Shown: positions 47,701-53,299 of the stretch, one piece after another
Numbering within the stretch: position 1 is the stretch's first letter
How the letters are laid out: every line of letters starts with the position of its first letter
From: an uncultured Clostridia bacterium
GTDB taxonomy: Bacteria > Bacillota > Clostridia > Christensenellales > UBA1242
DNA length: 56,943 nt
Direction: 5' to 3'
Assembly: GCA_947053595.1 (NCBI GenBank)
Contig: CAMRSX010000009.1
Span: 1-56,943 of the forward strand
The notes under the pieces: generated by a model
Database searches by the model: none
Told to the model about the DNA's origin: nothing
What the model saw: only the letters and a program-made list of their open reading frames with translations
Program-made: the position numbers and the translations under genes

Positions 47701-50700
47701 CATACAACGCAAATTCCGTGCTTTCGGGCTATACGGGCGAAACGGCGCACAACTATTTTGCTGGCGGCATTGTGGGCTTTGCAAATAATTCAACCATCAC
47801 AAGTTCATATAACACTGGCCTTGTTGGCGCAGGAAATTATGAAGGCACAGACGAAAACGGTGAAAGCCATTCATATTCATTTGCTGGCGGCATTGTGGGC
47901 TATGCAAAAAACATGAATGAACTTTCAGACTGCTGGAATGACGGCCACGTTGAAGCTTTGGGCAAGATGAAGAAAAACAAAAATCTCAGCACAAGCATCG
48001 GAAAAGATGCTGGCAACCCTGAAAAGTATGAAAGGTATGATGAGACTGACGTGTTTAAGTTCAATGCAACTGGCGATTATTCAATTTTGATTGAAAAGCA
48101 GAATGAAGCAGCGGAGCAGATGACGGAATTTGCCTCCAGACCAACAGACCTGAAATATAATGTGACAATGGTTTACAATCCTGGCAAAAACAGACAGGTT
48201 TATGCGTATGGCATTGGTTTTGTTGGACAGAATGACAAAACGTGGACGCAGCAAGAAAACATTTCTGGCAACATCAACACCTCCAAAAACATCAAAAATG
48301 ATGGCAATGTTGGACAAGTGCAATCCACACAAACGATGACATTTGACCGCCTTACAATGCTTCAACAGATAGAAGAAACTGGCTGGTTTGAGGGTGGCGG
48401 CACTTGGAAATATGAAGGAAAGTTTAATGTTGAGAAAAACTTCTATGTCAGCGGTTTGGACGCTTATGGAATGCCAGCCCGAATTTATATCAACGACACA
48501 ATGACAAGAAGGTTTAGTACAGACAGCAGGTTGTATAATATGCTTAAATCTTGGGATGGCTATGAAAGACAAGGTAGACATGGTTATCAAAGTTGGAGCC
48601 AGAAGGGCATGATTAACACAGATTATTCCTTCGTTGCTCAGGCAACATTTGGTGATGCAAATTCTTTTGGTAATGAAGAACCTAGTGGAAAAGGGTATAT
48701 ACACCAAAATGATAGAGAGCACAACATTGGTGCAAGTTTTATGAAAGAAAGTCATGATGGGATAAACCACTTTAATAAGTTTGAAAATTATAATGCAGCT
48801 GATTATTATCAACTTCAGCATCAATCCAAATATTATTCCTCTGTAAGCTTTGTTGAATATCAAAATTTGGTTAAGCATGTTTCTGACACTAAGAATGTTG
48901 CTTTGTTGAATGCAAATGACACCAAAATTGAAGTTGATTCGGCTTCAAGCAATGGAAAAATTGAGGAGAAAATTGAAGAAATTGACGATAAGTTGGAAGC
49001 AATCAGCCCTCAAGCACAGATTTTGAATGTGAACGGAAACAATGTTGCAATTGTTAAAAACAAAAACAACCTTATGAGCGTGTATTATCCATATTCTACA
49101 GGTTTTTCAGCAGAAATTGCATTGACTAAGGAATTGCCAGACGACATGAAGATTGATTGGAATACTGTAAGAAAAGACTATGTGACAGTGGATGCAGGGC
49201 AAGACTTTCATGTCATTTCAAGATTTGTTGTGAACAAAGATGCCAAAATAGTTAATGTTGAGGGAACATTATATTTTGCCACCAAGCCATCAACAACCCA
49301 AAATGTGAACGTGACCTTGTTATATAATTCTGAACTTAAAAACTTTATTTTGGGCAAGAACAACTTTAAGGATGGAAAATTTTATATTGACACAGCATCC
49401 TCAGACCTTGAAGAGGGCGACTTGGACGAATTCTGGAAAGGCTTGTATGATGAGGGAAATTATGAAAAATATCAATTCTGGATTGCTGGTGTCAAGCAAT
49501 TGGAAGTTGAAGAGCGTAATCGAGATGAGGGTTGGCTTAAGTTTGTCGGAATAGATGCAAACACCCAAGGCTTGGATGGAAAAGTTTTGAATGTTTTAAG
49601 AAAAGTTGAAGTGGAAGTTCAAACAAGTTTGGAAGCAAAATTCAGCTCAACTTCGGAAAACAAAAATCAGACATTGCAAGCACTTGGTTCAAACAGCGGC
49701 TCACAAGAATCTTTGCAGTTTGCAGCTTTTGAAAATGGCACAGTTGGAAGCAATGTAGATTCTTCACACTTTGTGGACAAAACACAGGCGCTGGGTGCAG
49801 ATTTGGCTGTGGTTGAAAAGACTTTGGCTTTAAGCACCCTTTTGGCTGACTTTGGTGGGACAAACAAACTGGCATTTGGAATTGCCAACGATGGGCAAAT
49901 TTCTTCAACAGGATATGGAGTTTCTTATGTGAATGGCACTTGGACAGCTGTGGACAACAACAAAACAGACGGTGTTTTGCTTTGCATTGAAGGGGAAAAC
50001 CTTGTGATGAAGTTGTCAAAATATGACTCCGCTTTGGACATGGAAGTGCCATTGGAAGAGGCAGAAATTTCTGCGGCAAGCAAAGATGTGCTGGACAACT
50101 TTGTTGGCAAGCTTTTGGCTTGGAGTGCTTATTTCAACAAGACGGGTGAAATTGTTGCAACAGATAAGATAACCTTGTTGTCAAAAACCAAAACCTCAAA
50201 AAATGCTTCGGGAATTGACTATGAGATTATTGTTGGAATTTCTGACAGAGAAAACTTTGTGCTGAATAATGAGGGCGAAGATATTGGCTATTCCGCAACT
50301 TACACAGGCACAAATCTTGAAGCAGAAGACGGAGAAGAAACATTGACCACCTTCTGTGGAGTTGACTTTGTGACAAAAACAATTGCGTTTGATTATAACA
50401 ATTTGTTGGAGGTTAAATCCATCACACTTTCAGGGAAGCCAAATGTTGGCTTTAACATAAAAGTGACTGACTCTGCAGGCAGCCAAACAAAATTGATTAG
50501 ACATGGCGTGATGAATGGTGAAAAGGTGACAAACACCATCTCAAACGGAAAGGACTTTGAATATGGCGATGTGATTTCTGTGGAATATTTCACAAGCAAT
50601 TTCACAGCAAATGATGGCGCACAACTTTCCGCCTTTAAACTTGCTGATGATGTTAATCTGCTTTATACAGAGAAAGTTGGCAAAGAGCAATATGTTTATA

Positions 50701-53270
50701 CATACACATATAATGAATATTCTTATGAAAACATCGAAGAAGAAAACATTGAAGAAGAAAACAACGAGCAAGAAAATCAAAAAGTGAAATGTAAATATTG
50801 CGGAAACATTGATGACAAAGAGAACTCTCATATTCACCAAACAACCTTCACTAAATATCCAAAAGACCAAGGAGCGGACAAATATTTACAGCGTTATATA
50901 TATGCATTCTATGATTGCTGCGGAGCAATTGAGGTGACCTATGAGTTTGGTGATGGAGAAACAATGGGGCAATCAACCATAAAAGAACTCGGAGAAAATA
51001 ATGAGATTGTATCAACCAAAACAATTGAGTGGTATAAACTTGATGCAGCTTCCAGAAAGTTTGTGATTAAAACAGATGCAGACGGCAATTATGTTATGGA
51101 GGAGTGGAGGCTTACTTCACCAGCGGCTAGTGTTGAGTACACCAAAGGAGACAGTGCAAGTAAAGAGGCAGCTTTAAAATTATTAAATTACAGATGGGAG
51201 AACAAGACTGAATCGGCACCAGATTGGAGCAAGCTTGAAAGCCATGAAGGTTTGAATGTCAACCTGATTATTTCTGGATTCCAAAAATCTGAAGACGACA
51301 ATGTTGGCTTTATGGTTGCAAAAAACAACGTTTCAAACATTGGAGATTACACCTTTGATGCCTTTGTGTCGGGCAAAGAAATGCAGCAAAGACAAAACAA
51401 GATAAACCTTTATGCTGGGCGCACAGAGAGCTGGGATTACAAAATCATTGACAATGCATCCTTGTATATTAATGAGGAAGAAATTACGACAGGTGGCTCG
51501 AAAAACTGTGCCGACGATTATTCTTCTGAGGAAATCCAATATGGTTATATGTTTAGCAGCAGTAATAAGCAGAAGCCGCCGACACTTGGCGACATTGAGG
51601 CTTCTAACGATGAAGCAGGTCAAGCAATAAACACCATTGTTTTTGCAGACGACATTTCGCTTGGGCAATATTCACACGACACAAACAACAAAAACATGGT
51701 GGGACAAGGCTTTATGCTTAAATATTTGACAACAAATGACAAAGCGTTGTTTACAGAAAATGAAGCAGCAATTTCAAACCTCACATTTGTTGGGCAAGCC
51801 TATGGCAACACAATTGATTCTGGGGCGTTGCTGTTTAAGAAAAACTTGGGCAACTTGTTTAACATCAAGATGTTTGGAACTTACAGAAACATCAATCATC
51901 AGACAAAGACGGAAGAAAATTCATCAACAATCTCCAAGCCAACTTTTCCTTTTAAAGACCAGATGTTTCAGACGCATTTAAGAGCCATTGCTGACAAGGT
52001 TGACAAAACCTCTTCGGTTATTGGCACTCACACCAACGACAAAATTTTGGATTTTGTCAACAGCAGCACGCTTCTTGGGGCGGACTCTGAAAATAAAGAT
52101 ACCAATGTCACAAGAATCCTTAAAGATTTTGATGAAATAACAAAAGGAAACAACACTGTCAGAAATTTCACTAACCAAGGCATCATCATTGCTGGAGATG
52201 CATCAAAAGGTGCCAATGGTGCAGATGGAACGAATAATGCAAAAACAGGGAATACTGGGGTTTCAGGAGGCCAAGGTGGAAAAGTCAACTTAAAAGTGCA
52301 AGCAAAATATGCAGTTGCTGGAAGTGGCAGCACCGGTGGCTTTGGCGGCAATGGAAAACATGGGGCATACTTTGGATATGGTGTCGGCGGCGGTGGCGGC
52401 GGCGGCTCTGGAAGCTGTGGCAGCCATGGAGGTGTGAAAGTTCCTAACCAAGAGGCTGTCAAGCCAATTGTCAACACGGTAATCGTTGACCAATATGTTG
52501 GACAAGGCGGAATTGGTGGAATGGGCGACATTGACATCAGTGGTTTTATAAATGGCGATGGTAAAGTTGGATATATTAAAGCCACTCCAGCTGGTGGTGG
52601 CGGAGCATCAGGTGGGCTAGGAGCAGCGGGTAACCCTGGCACTGCCGGCACAAACAGCAACAAAAACAATGTGACAAACCTCACCAATCAATCAAATGGC
52701 TCTTTGCATGCTTATTCTTTGATGACAAAAGAAAACGCCATGGACAACAATGACAGCAAAACAAATCATATAAAAAGTGAATATGAATGGGAAACTGCTC
52801 ACTTCAGCGATGATAGAGTTCACAGAGAACTTTATATGGGATGGCTTTCCAACTGGATTAATTCAGGAAGGCTTATAAGTGAAGATAAGAATAGTGGCAA
52901 CTACTATAATGGCGGCGGAAACCATTTTGAAAAAGTGACGTTTGGAGATGCTGAAGTTTCTCTTAAGACTCCTGGTGGTGCTGCACAGAATGGTGGAAAT
53001 TCTGGTGGTGACACAGAAGCCAAAGGTTTGCGTATTAGATGTTACATGTATTTGACTGCAGGCAGCCATTGGAGTTGGGGTATTTATGGAGTAAAGGCCG
53101 ATTCTTACAGATATGTTTGGACAACGGGTGAAGAGTTTAACAGTGCGGGTGCCTATGGACAGGCGGTGCGAATTGATGCTGCCAAAGAGCAGGTGCATGA
53201 CAATGAGGCTGAGGAGGGAACCTGGATTAAACCTCCAAAACCTGCACATGACAATGCTTATGAATTTTAA
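32727..53270 (+). CDS. Giant lipoprotein with Ig-like and GLUG-type repeats
   Basis: A 6847-residue exported protein in one uninterrupted frame. The signal peptide ends in the lipobox LSAC (Cys23), so it should be anchored to the outer face of the membrane. Beta-rich Ig-like stretches (about 25-1120 and 1500-2330) alternate with blocks of GLUG-type repeats (GGIAGQNxGxIExC, GGIVGYAxxxTIxxSYN), which usually form a beta-helix. A Cys/His cluster is at 6022-6065 and a Gly-rich stretch at about 6490-6650. There is no LPXTG signal, no enzyme motif that I recognise, and no SLH domain. GLUG repeats occur in adhesins and IgA-peptidase-like surface proteins, so adhesion or surface coating is the inference. 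GGAGG fixes the start at 32727. A radC-like gene follows 29 bases later. Confidence 0.85.
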   Translation: MKKFTLGILSILFAFGGLVLSACCEKKVLLSLSTQEVTIFTNDSSAENYLEASVGLTLENSSAGVLVEVVSGQDCINADAFATHQKGNEYSFTISAVKSGEAKVRVSAVDDAKQSHEIAVHVKTVVESLDATQNNKSDLFVVKGAFKDLPVEDYFDFKPVTANVTGATWTFEESGTSTLSNGTAEIARIENNKLFVSENCSLGQITLRATFVYNAEVFANVTFDVLENSTIDSMKMENFFLGEQVLISNGSVQKEEVEFELKRNDARKSSVTGNIVVNSKYAVTLRPVLKTLDGVLLSEAEFADYFKFNITKVENNELQNTKAYSFELNAQDERNIKKFGQFLFGLQVVYNDYNYSISTNALKIGLNAKYAVQGVELIGANGDSLNSGLVDVFSNYTNGYGFEINTILNPIDVAVDNDMFYINVDVNQFPGWTRSSKVTDFVKFYVSGKPLQFSEVEIGSALYASTQVASGTHVYACAGDAVSGMVSAVEFGIVPVSDPTKQASLSMNLYKTSAGEKLEVSSEDGQDVSQVFVSSGRGQANRAATYRLKLEGISSKSGLQLKTDGNQRFNFSAMKEISRSTNDEDPFVVVEFTASLIGYDFEAKTEFWFEHIAGKVSDKFSLEAYVPLDSASITNANPQSSNVYISRKALQSFVLLDGVITTSDSGNESLSHLLMENGSTLPINCDYQSIQQNGVEFKYMSYQLFVNNMSLLGDFRDLTEEELKNKANELYNNDGWLNYIPSFFNYFEGMGSQYFTISEERISLTDTGFGNRGFVCALFNGFTDGHQPYTLARFFALESFYAVNHLSSNVSEKLLYTTETLTESEVARARADVSISFRSDDKTPTYTTSLSCFSFISALGEDAFQLKADGSLDNGYYTISDISLNKNKTVPLGKYLTFRITANSTKLQQEFHDTLTILYSDPNSALVRRTEIQLEIRNVARIENVDWVNKTQDGEIYLNLTSNNLSERTASISTSVIPAHANDKELTYQFFASSGNANYLGITSVGKGQSFNLSINTTVGGVGYLYILPKDMVKTVDNVQKVLLYRYAFEDGQNVAKATYIRLDELHQYYDDIVGNGEQNEDDGEFLNFFFNNNGDKIYNQNILLKIKVTIADGLNEERAIRIYNADELARIDTARYYRVMNNLVLQDWKSITNFSGMIFGNDELVTLSMLGNSQTFVKNNHGTLKDLTFNGFVSSKERAAGFVVGSNFGTLQNIVVDVYSNNKQHQSSQLVISCDTQDAFAGGIAGQNNGILENCFTYGLSIKAQGCLYVGGIAGQNEGQIEGCGVEFYDFASSEAGTASCNSIEANAAVGGIVGYAASGSRIVKSYAFAYPLADENKNVNHKQVLKTGGVIGAFMASNEAGAKVSESYAYFGDLKTPTTPANSMAEMAQFENSYLTYFTGSTFEMCVYVKTQFSFSQADGSYNASFPDGTFVRPLFLNGSQIPTSGSVPQSGWTSVAALLSSDIWEFGNIDEAGVWTQNGMDSTLNFGFMHLKNVSHNVALDVDSLLVNSVSLANGNIQSLSVDESKGIVFFYDVLQSVANASEQNALNNLNTISLAKLFGISAKQARTMLISTTSTDVSVDTTSIKMRNVNLAGFKLTVYSKMDFTKFKEFEFVVLNNMPKLLTSISETPLVDGQNIRLQKDGQIEITHTLDNNIYLGSAQAYQTQKSGYSFLSTFVDQNGEVLESNQFAALGTANQSLYLTGLKSGGSADVKSYITLKNFEKDGFKQALEEAIQRNFSVSVFDGAKSLNVKNTTAVSFKTSEYGVVNVELVSDDEQDNLVFGLKFGQRSWSAASNSNTRAVSFVVDNKLTLDVSWTLISTDANKFAYRVIVKVNAEKRHLVDADYEGLTLTIGALTNSALKGSVTINVKKQNVEDINVLAYSVGSRNIQNGVIYYRVSDKIINTLTPASDAIVAVDVSPAYSVMTHFDLVYSAIAEEAGSSGTINISRLQFNENYGFFVDNSSTLNIENGIRVNVTEADRKSSGRFYFRIYVSSAFKKSSLSFKATFYNKEEQVRFGLMDMSVTYLREASVKVDKNLLVKGESTKVTVTVEAGKKLNRLFLKNDGSNITLTAPVATMDESGQMTTYTAFLRARVNATVADGSGVFYVCAEVQDIVNGSAARKISEVAVSLVDFSLGVQTDSANKVTSGISVMGSSGQATYKNGNSYDVLYSYIGATDNLMFDYSLLPENYDYNFNNPEEIKAVEEIEKERTKFLRNNNYANSKIGYYINYNYDKEYGIFNPLTLKMQLSYAESELSSNAIFNQQTGTFVKNPSNNIFDIAEKENSDGNILQITGRKTGQQLMKLTTTVYYQNEEHSFDYYFLIVVELWSDEETPTIISTAQQFVDFATNSEKPDDYILMDDIVLDNYTPLSTDLIKSLDGNGFTIHINSFAMPEGNALKLALFDTVKKDTILKNVRVNLYEGGQLSVDVSQYRNISIAGFAIQNEGIIYNCEVLSYKSTHQMVDRAVNGLVVKYSLGKGMDNVSLSGAYVLENNIQSTIAGFVGTNNASIINSRVGGESFKSIIGIAGTKYLQTEKLGVFSIVGQVDVAGFAASNDGQISACFAKNVDILNEFASTTGKTAGFALTNTKSIQGSFAEGAFEEKTPEEAAVVVATKTHVSGIGVVSAFLHTNRGAVKNCYANLAVDNKNNVPAFASGFVYINESGEVDLCYTASEVSDVDVHQMPFTGVDAAVNSLNTGKISNSYFFTPNPSGGGKETSVTMGVTAVTNIVSKPENALYGFNFATSEDSYDGIWKATDNGISLVGANKIAISNRYAVTDKDQISIFYNKTLIDATTLRSVDISYGGENNPIIIRDAYDFAVATGKATTKEISAYKEYYNNTQVFGHYRFVQDIDMDDINQDALEGVAVTLTTTEKTFLGHLDGNGFTLSNINLGTTLALDSYGLFARLKGAVVMNLHLVVESVHDAHAMVVGALAGVAIDSKIISISIEPSGEDNESTSIMGRGIVGGVVGMLLGRSVLYNVTAGNIKIDSSYNGDKDVGSNKIYTSQIRNLIRDDSSLSNVVKYLSYVGALVGYVDIYNPANVDYVRFSNTLEVSDYDIVNAHVEGSVGVYGEVAGGLFGYVGDNTYVYDASLEAAASSYIIAKNLYSGGLIGENYGGLFAVSAEYAENQDEIESGEFLYYASNANVERGQMDIFSHKINEKDAPLFVGGIAGYMGGGYIYTGYNKLNVVSLGKETKAVGGIIGLADHSNTSYQLTFVHESPTANILIHDVYASGDVQTAGGVSGGIIGMIGKTDGTMPTIAMKDVLAMNYYSYEGTSLAGDSSYVVSADDNVLQSNNHFVLIGALQENKLLSTIYIINSDNDAFDLARNHMLSGGKTGSNTVGGYGQLRLGNAKLNLHPFGFDVDWAKLPSKEADASDYEAYRNSVFKKVMNVQHIGNLSSMPAAYVQFNNYFLLNGWEESFWGHTQDKLFPHIDLFPKDKIVYWDATEKSTQNVIQKIRDNPSVTVVVRGRTSEDDNSKEFADIDLSSNSSYAAEFDTIKSFSGTLISYYAYHAVKIGTVNSKIQSYGGAQGADPGIIVDKALFETLSSGAVVEGLNIYLVAPKAQEDARANEEIGFSLVDKDVNETVFRDLNIVFNNNVKLTAQTVVLDGQSEVFAAAGAIAPAALSTSFLNIKLTMRQNAGNFTFENPNGTQQRDAYFGVLAGYMEQNSNFTNVTVEGIVFENVDANDNATAERAINISFNVKEAQDFCGGLYAGVINKRSAKMNVILDVNKVENVNITLENGEEGCDIDGTTHLGGYVGFVSGVDSVTFDGKASSADEKGITIIQNASVSSLNAGLAFGYVNAQISVVNNQTLTKLKGGIYQGADAFTGEAKIGGFAGYTESRVNIQGLTVELNVAKLKKVEDKDVIPTYVDADGKSTVFDDNKFDYETDLSSFVTSDALDNSFGGIIGFAGGTVDISGIVTIEGVVDVEVNNATSGDKAEIAVGGFVGKMRGSANIATNCTNKLNVSVRESVPAGETTARQSYKQITANVGGIVGLVDFKGNSGLTIKIGSEISYTNYVGTVLSNVHTLNFGGAIGNLERDGQPSITITKTAFGGAVKVYGKNTNKGVVAAGGVLGYSDYLIENFKSTYNTISDCRTYGDVFVIYPESDTDRLAAYYFGGIVGSAAYFDIKNCSTIMTTFNSRFAVSYTDSNTKGTSSGNNFVGALVGGNREANTYLGNRYSSGVIMAYQQELTEDELNDGGLDCSYGVSGTKYQGYTNKLEANSNPSEEESSIPDILEDFDNFRTEAGAGHKLNPAEWKSVVEDSNNQNTQAFNGINWYVLKDNKEVSTTNTELDKSAALFKNFSNAAFVGNGFTLKVQDSRDATGSAFGSLVDSMGKLDSTQPTFNLISGLILDLNVSADISANENETYAYGGVAGETYGNSFIYGVGVKGNLSVGGKNNQLKLGGMIGNMCGGMIAECFVDATISYRAALNGHVAGIANLSQQNNTIKATYSSGLIETYVNVPIYTFAGVTGADDTQTGADDTQNGIYFIDCYSISQTKRMDVNQTNIADFVQTATKGNYFISVHNPDATADATAGAMFGQVVHGCDSVKGGKDVENGKDVENLSLPYGSEDLIRKGSIFVKNDEGNAYDMNWYFNPYVNYGFASHGFGYLKNVTTYTRTPKDKEKTAEVEATAEEEEKKDALTLEYDYTAVDYATILKNMTNNKQASAVNGDGTVEDKNKWFIGVPNLGKFVQMVNTVKNDAGNKYSYQYRFVLTYDITMKKSDVYNQNIGQTEKDLIIDGAGHTLDFSFTESSYKITASTSTDNETTYTGSLTDDEVLTNPVFNNVIGSIENLRLVDLTVGSSTTARGTLANTVEGNLTNLTVIGNLTTSYIDTNQTNNKNTLSAIGGVAGQVTGNVTAVNSAVNVTTTASGVVGGIVGQIAGGQISYCSNSGQVVSTASTDNYYVEELEFLPIGPDGKVVQEGEETKYNVGGFVYKAENGHLVDNHLQTNTAIALVANLTVGGIVGYANNATITNSYNANSVLSGYTGETAHNYFAGGIVGFANNSTITSSYNTGLVGAGNYEGTDENGESHSYSFAGGIVGYAKNMNELSDCWNDGHVEALGKMKKNKNLSTSIGKDAGNPEKYERYDETDVFKFNATGDYSILIEKQNEAAEQMTEFASRPTDLKYNVTMVYNPGKNRQVYAYGIGFVGQNDKTWTQQENISGNINTSKNIKNDGNVGQVQSTQTMTFDRLTMLQQIEETGWFEGGGTWKYEGKFNVEKNFYVSGLDAYGMPARIYINDTMTRRFSTDSRLYNMLKSWDGYERQGRHGYQSWSQKGMINTDYSFVAQATFGDANSFGNEEPSGKGYIHQNDREHNIGASFMKESHDGINHFNKFENYNAADYYQLQHQSKYYSSVSFVEYQNLVKHVSDTKNVALLNANDTKIEVDSASSNGKIEEKIEEIDDKLEAISPQAQILNVNGNNVAIVKNKNNLMSVYYPYSTGFSAEIALTKELPDDMKIDWNTVRKDYVTVDAGQDFHVISRFVVNKDAKIVNVEGTLYFATKPSTTQNVNVTLLYNSELKNFILGKNNFKDGKFYIDTASSDLEEGDLDEFWKGLYDEGNYEKYQFWIAGVKQLEVEERNRDEGWLKFVGIDANTQGLDGKVLNVLRKVEVEVQTSLEAKFSSTSENKNQTLQALGSNSGSQESLQFAAFENGTVGSNVDSSHFVDKTQALGADLAVVEKTLALSTLLADFGGTNKLAFGIANDGQISSTGYGVSYVNGTWTAVDNNKTDGVLLCIEGENLVMKLSKYDSALDMEVPLEEAEISAASKDVLDNFVGKLLAWSAYFNKTGEIVATDKITLLSKTKTSKNASGIDYEIIVGISDRENFVLNNEGEDIGYSATYTGTNLEAEDGEETLTTFCGVDFVTKTIAFDYNNLLEVKSITLSGKPNVGFNIKVTDSAGSQTKLIRHGVMNGEKVTNTISNGKDFEYGDVISVEYFTSNFTANDGAQLSAFKLADDVNLLYTEKVGKEQYVYTYTYNEYSYENIEEENIEEENNEQENQKVKCKYCGNIDDKENSHIHQTTFTKYPKDQGADKYLQRYIYAFYDCCGAIEVTYEFGDGETMGQSTIKELGENNEIVSTKTIEWYKLDAASRKFVIKTDADGNYVMEEWRLTSPAASVEYTKGDSASKEAALKLLNYRWENKTESAPDWSKLESHEGLNVNLIISGFQKSEDDNVGFMVAKNNVSNIGDYTFDAFVSGKEMQQRQNKINLYAGRTESWDYKIIDNASLYINEEEITTGGSKNCADDYSSEEIQYGYMFSSSNKQKPPTLGDIEASNDEAGQAINTIVFADDISLGQYSHDTNNKNMVGQGFMLKYLTTNDKALFTENEAAISNLTFVGQAYGNTIDSGALLFKKNLGNLFNIKMFGTYRNINHQTKTEENSSTISKPTFPFKDQMFQTHLRAIADKVDKTSSVIGTHTNDKILDFVNSSTLLGADSENKDTNVTRILKDFDEITKGNNTVRNFTNQGIIIAGDASKGANGADGTNNAKTGNTGVSGGQGGKVNLKVQAKYAVAGSGSTGGFGGNGKHGAYFGYGVGGGGGGGSGSCGSHGGVKVPNQEAVKPIVNTVIVDQYVGQGGIGGMGDIDISGFINGDGKVGYIKATPAGGGGASGGLGAAGNPGTAGTNSNKNNVTNLTNQSNGSLHAYSLMTKENAMDNNDSKTNHIKSEYEWETAHFSDDRVHRELYMGWLSNWINSGRLISEDKNSGNYYNGGGNHFEKVTFGDAEVSLKTPGGAAQNGGNSGGDTEAKGLRIRCYMYLTAGSHWSWGIYGVKADSYRYVWTTGEEFNSAGAYGQAVRIDAAKEQVHDNEAEEGTWIKPPKPAHDNAYEF
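36436..36730 (+). repeat. GLUG repeat block 1 in the giant gene
   Basis: Three units: GGIAGQNNGILENC, GGIAGQNEGQIEGC and GGIVGYAASGSRIVKSY, at residues of about 1243-1330. They are preceded by a short beta-helix-like run (GTLKDLTFNG, GTLQNIVVDV). Confidence 0.75.
39840..42560 (+). repeat. GLUG / beta-helix block 2 in the giant gene
   Basis: Repeated units such as SLDGNGFTIHI, AGFVGTNNASIINSR, GHLDGNGFTLSNI, GGIAGYMGGGYIYTGYN and GGIIGLADHSNTSY, at residues of about 2370-3280. The LDGNGFTL-type entry strand recurs at the start of each sub-block. Confidence 0.65.
43560..46140 (+). repeat. GLUG / beta-helix block 3 in the giant gene
   Basis: Many units with GGYVGFVSG, GGFAGYTES, GGIIGFAGG, GGFVGKMRG, GGIVGLVDF, GGAIGNLER, GGIVGSAAY, GGVAGETYG and GGMIGNMCG. 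This is the densest repeat part of the protein. Confidence 0.7.
46179..46454 (+). repeat. Cluster of short in-frame tandem duplications
   Basis: A 21-bp unit is duplicated at 46179-46199 and 46200-46220 (encoding GADDTQT/N). A 12-bp unit lies near 46352-46375 (ATAD repeats). An identical 18-bp unit is at 46419-46436 and 46437-46454 (GKDVEN twice). All keep the frame. Confidence 0.85.
47658..47940 (+). repeat. Three recent copies of a GLUG unit
   Basis: GGCGGAATTGTGGGCTATGC-like sequence starts at 47658, 47763 and 47886. The first two copies share about 55 bases with few changes (encoding GIVGYANNATITNSYNA and GIVGFANNSTITSSYNT). Confidence 0.75.
50730..50774 (+). repeat. 15-bp triplicate encoding Asn/Ile/Glu repeats
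   Basis: Three 15-bp units (50730-50744, 50745-50759, 50760-50774) encode NIEEE, NIEEE and NNEQE, directly before the Cys/His cluster. Confidence 0.8.
52185..52680 (+). repeat. Glycine-rich C-terminal region of the giant protein
   Basis: Encodes Gly-rich low-complexity sequence (GANGADGTNNAKTGNTG, GVGGGGGGGSGSCGSHGG, then GGGGASGGLGAAGNPGTAG). It interrupts otherwise beta-type sequence and lies about 200 residues from the C-terminus. Confidence 0.8.
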
Positions 53271-53299
53271 AATTTAAAGAATTAAAAGGATGAAAAATT

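Noticed and set aside
52700..53270. Cell-wall sorting signal at the giant protein's C-terminus
   Set aside because: No LPXTG-like motif, hydrophobic segment or basic tail is present; the chain ends in HDNAYEF.
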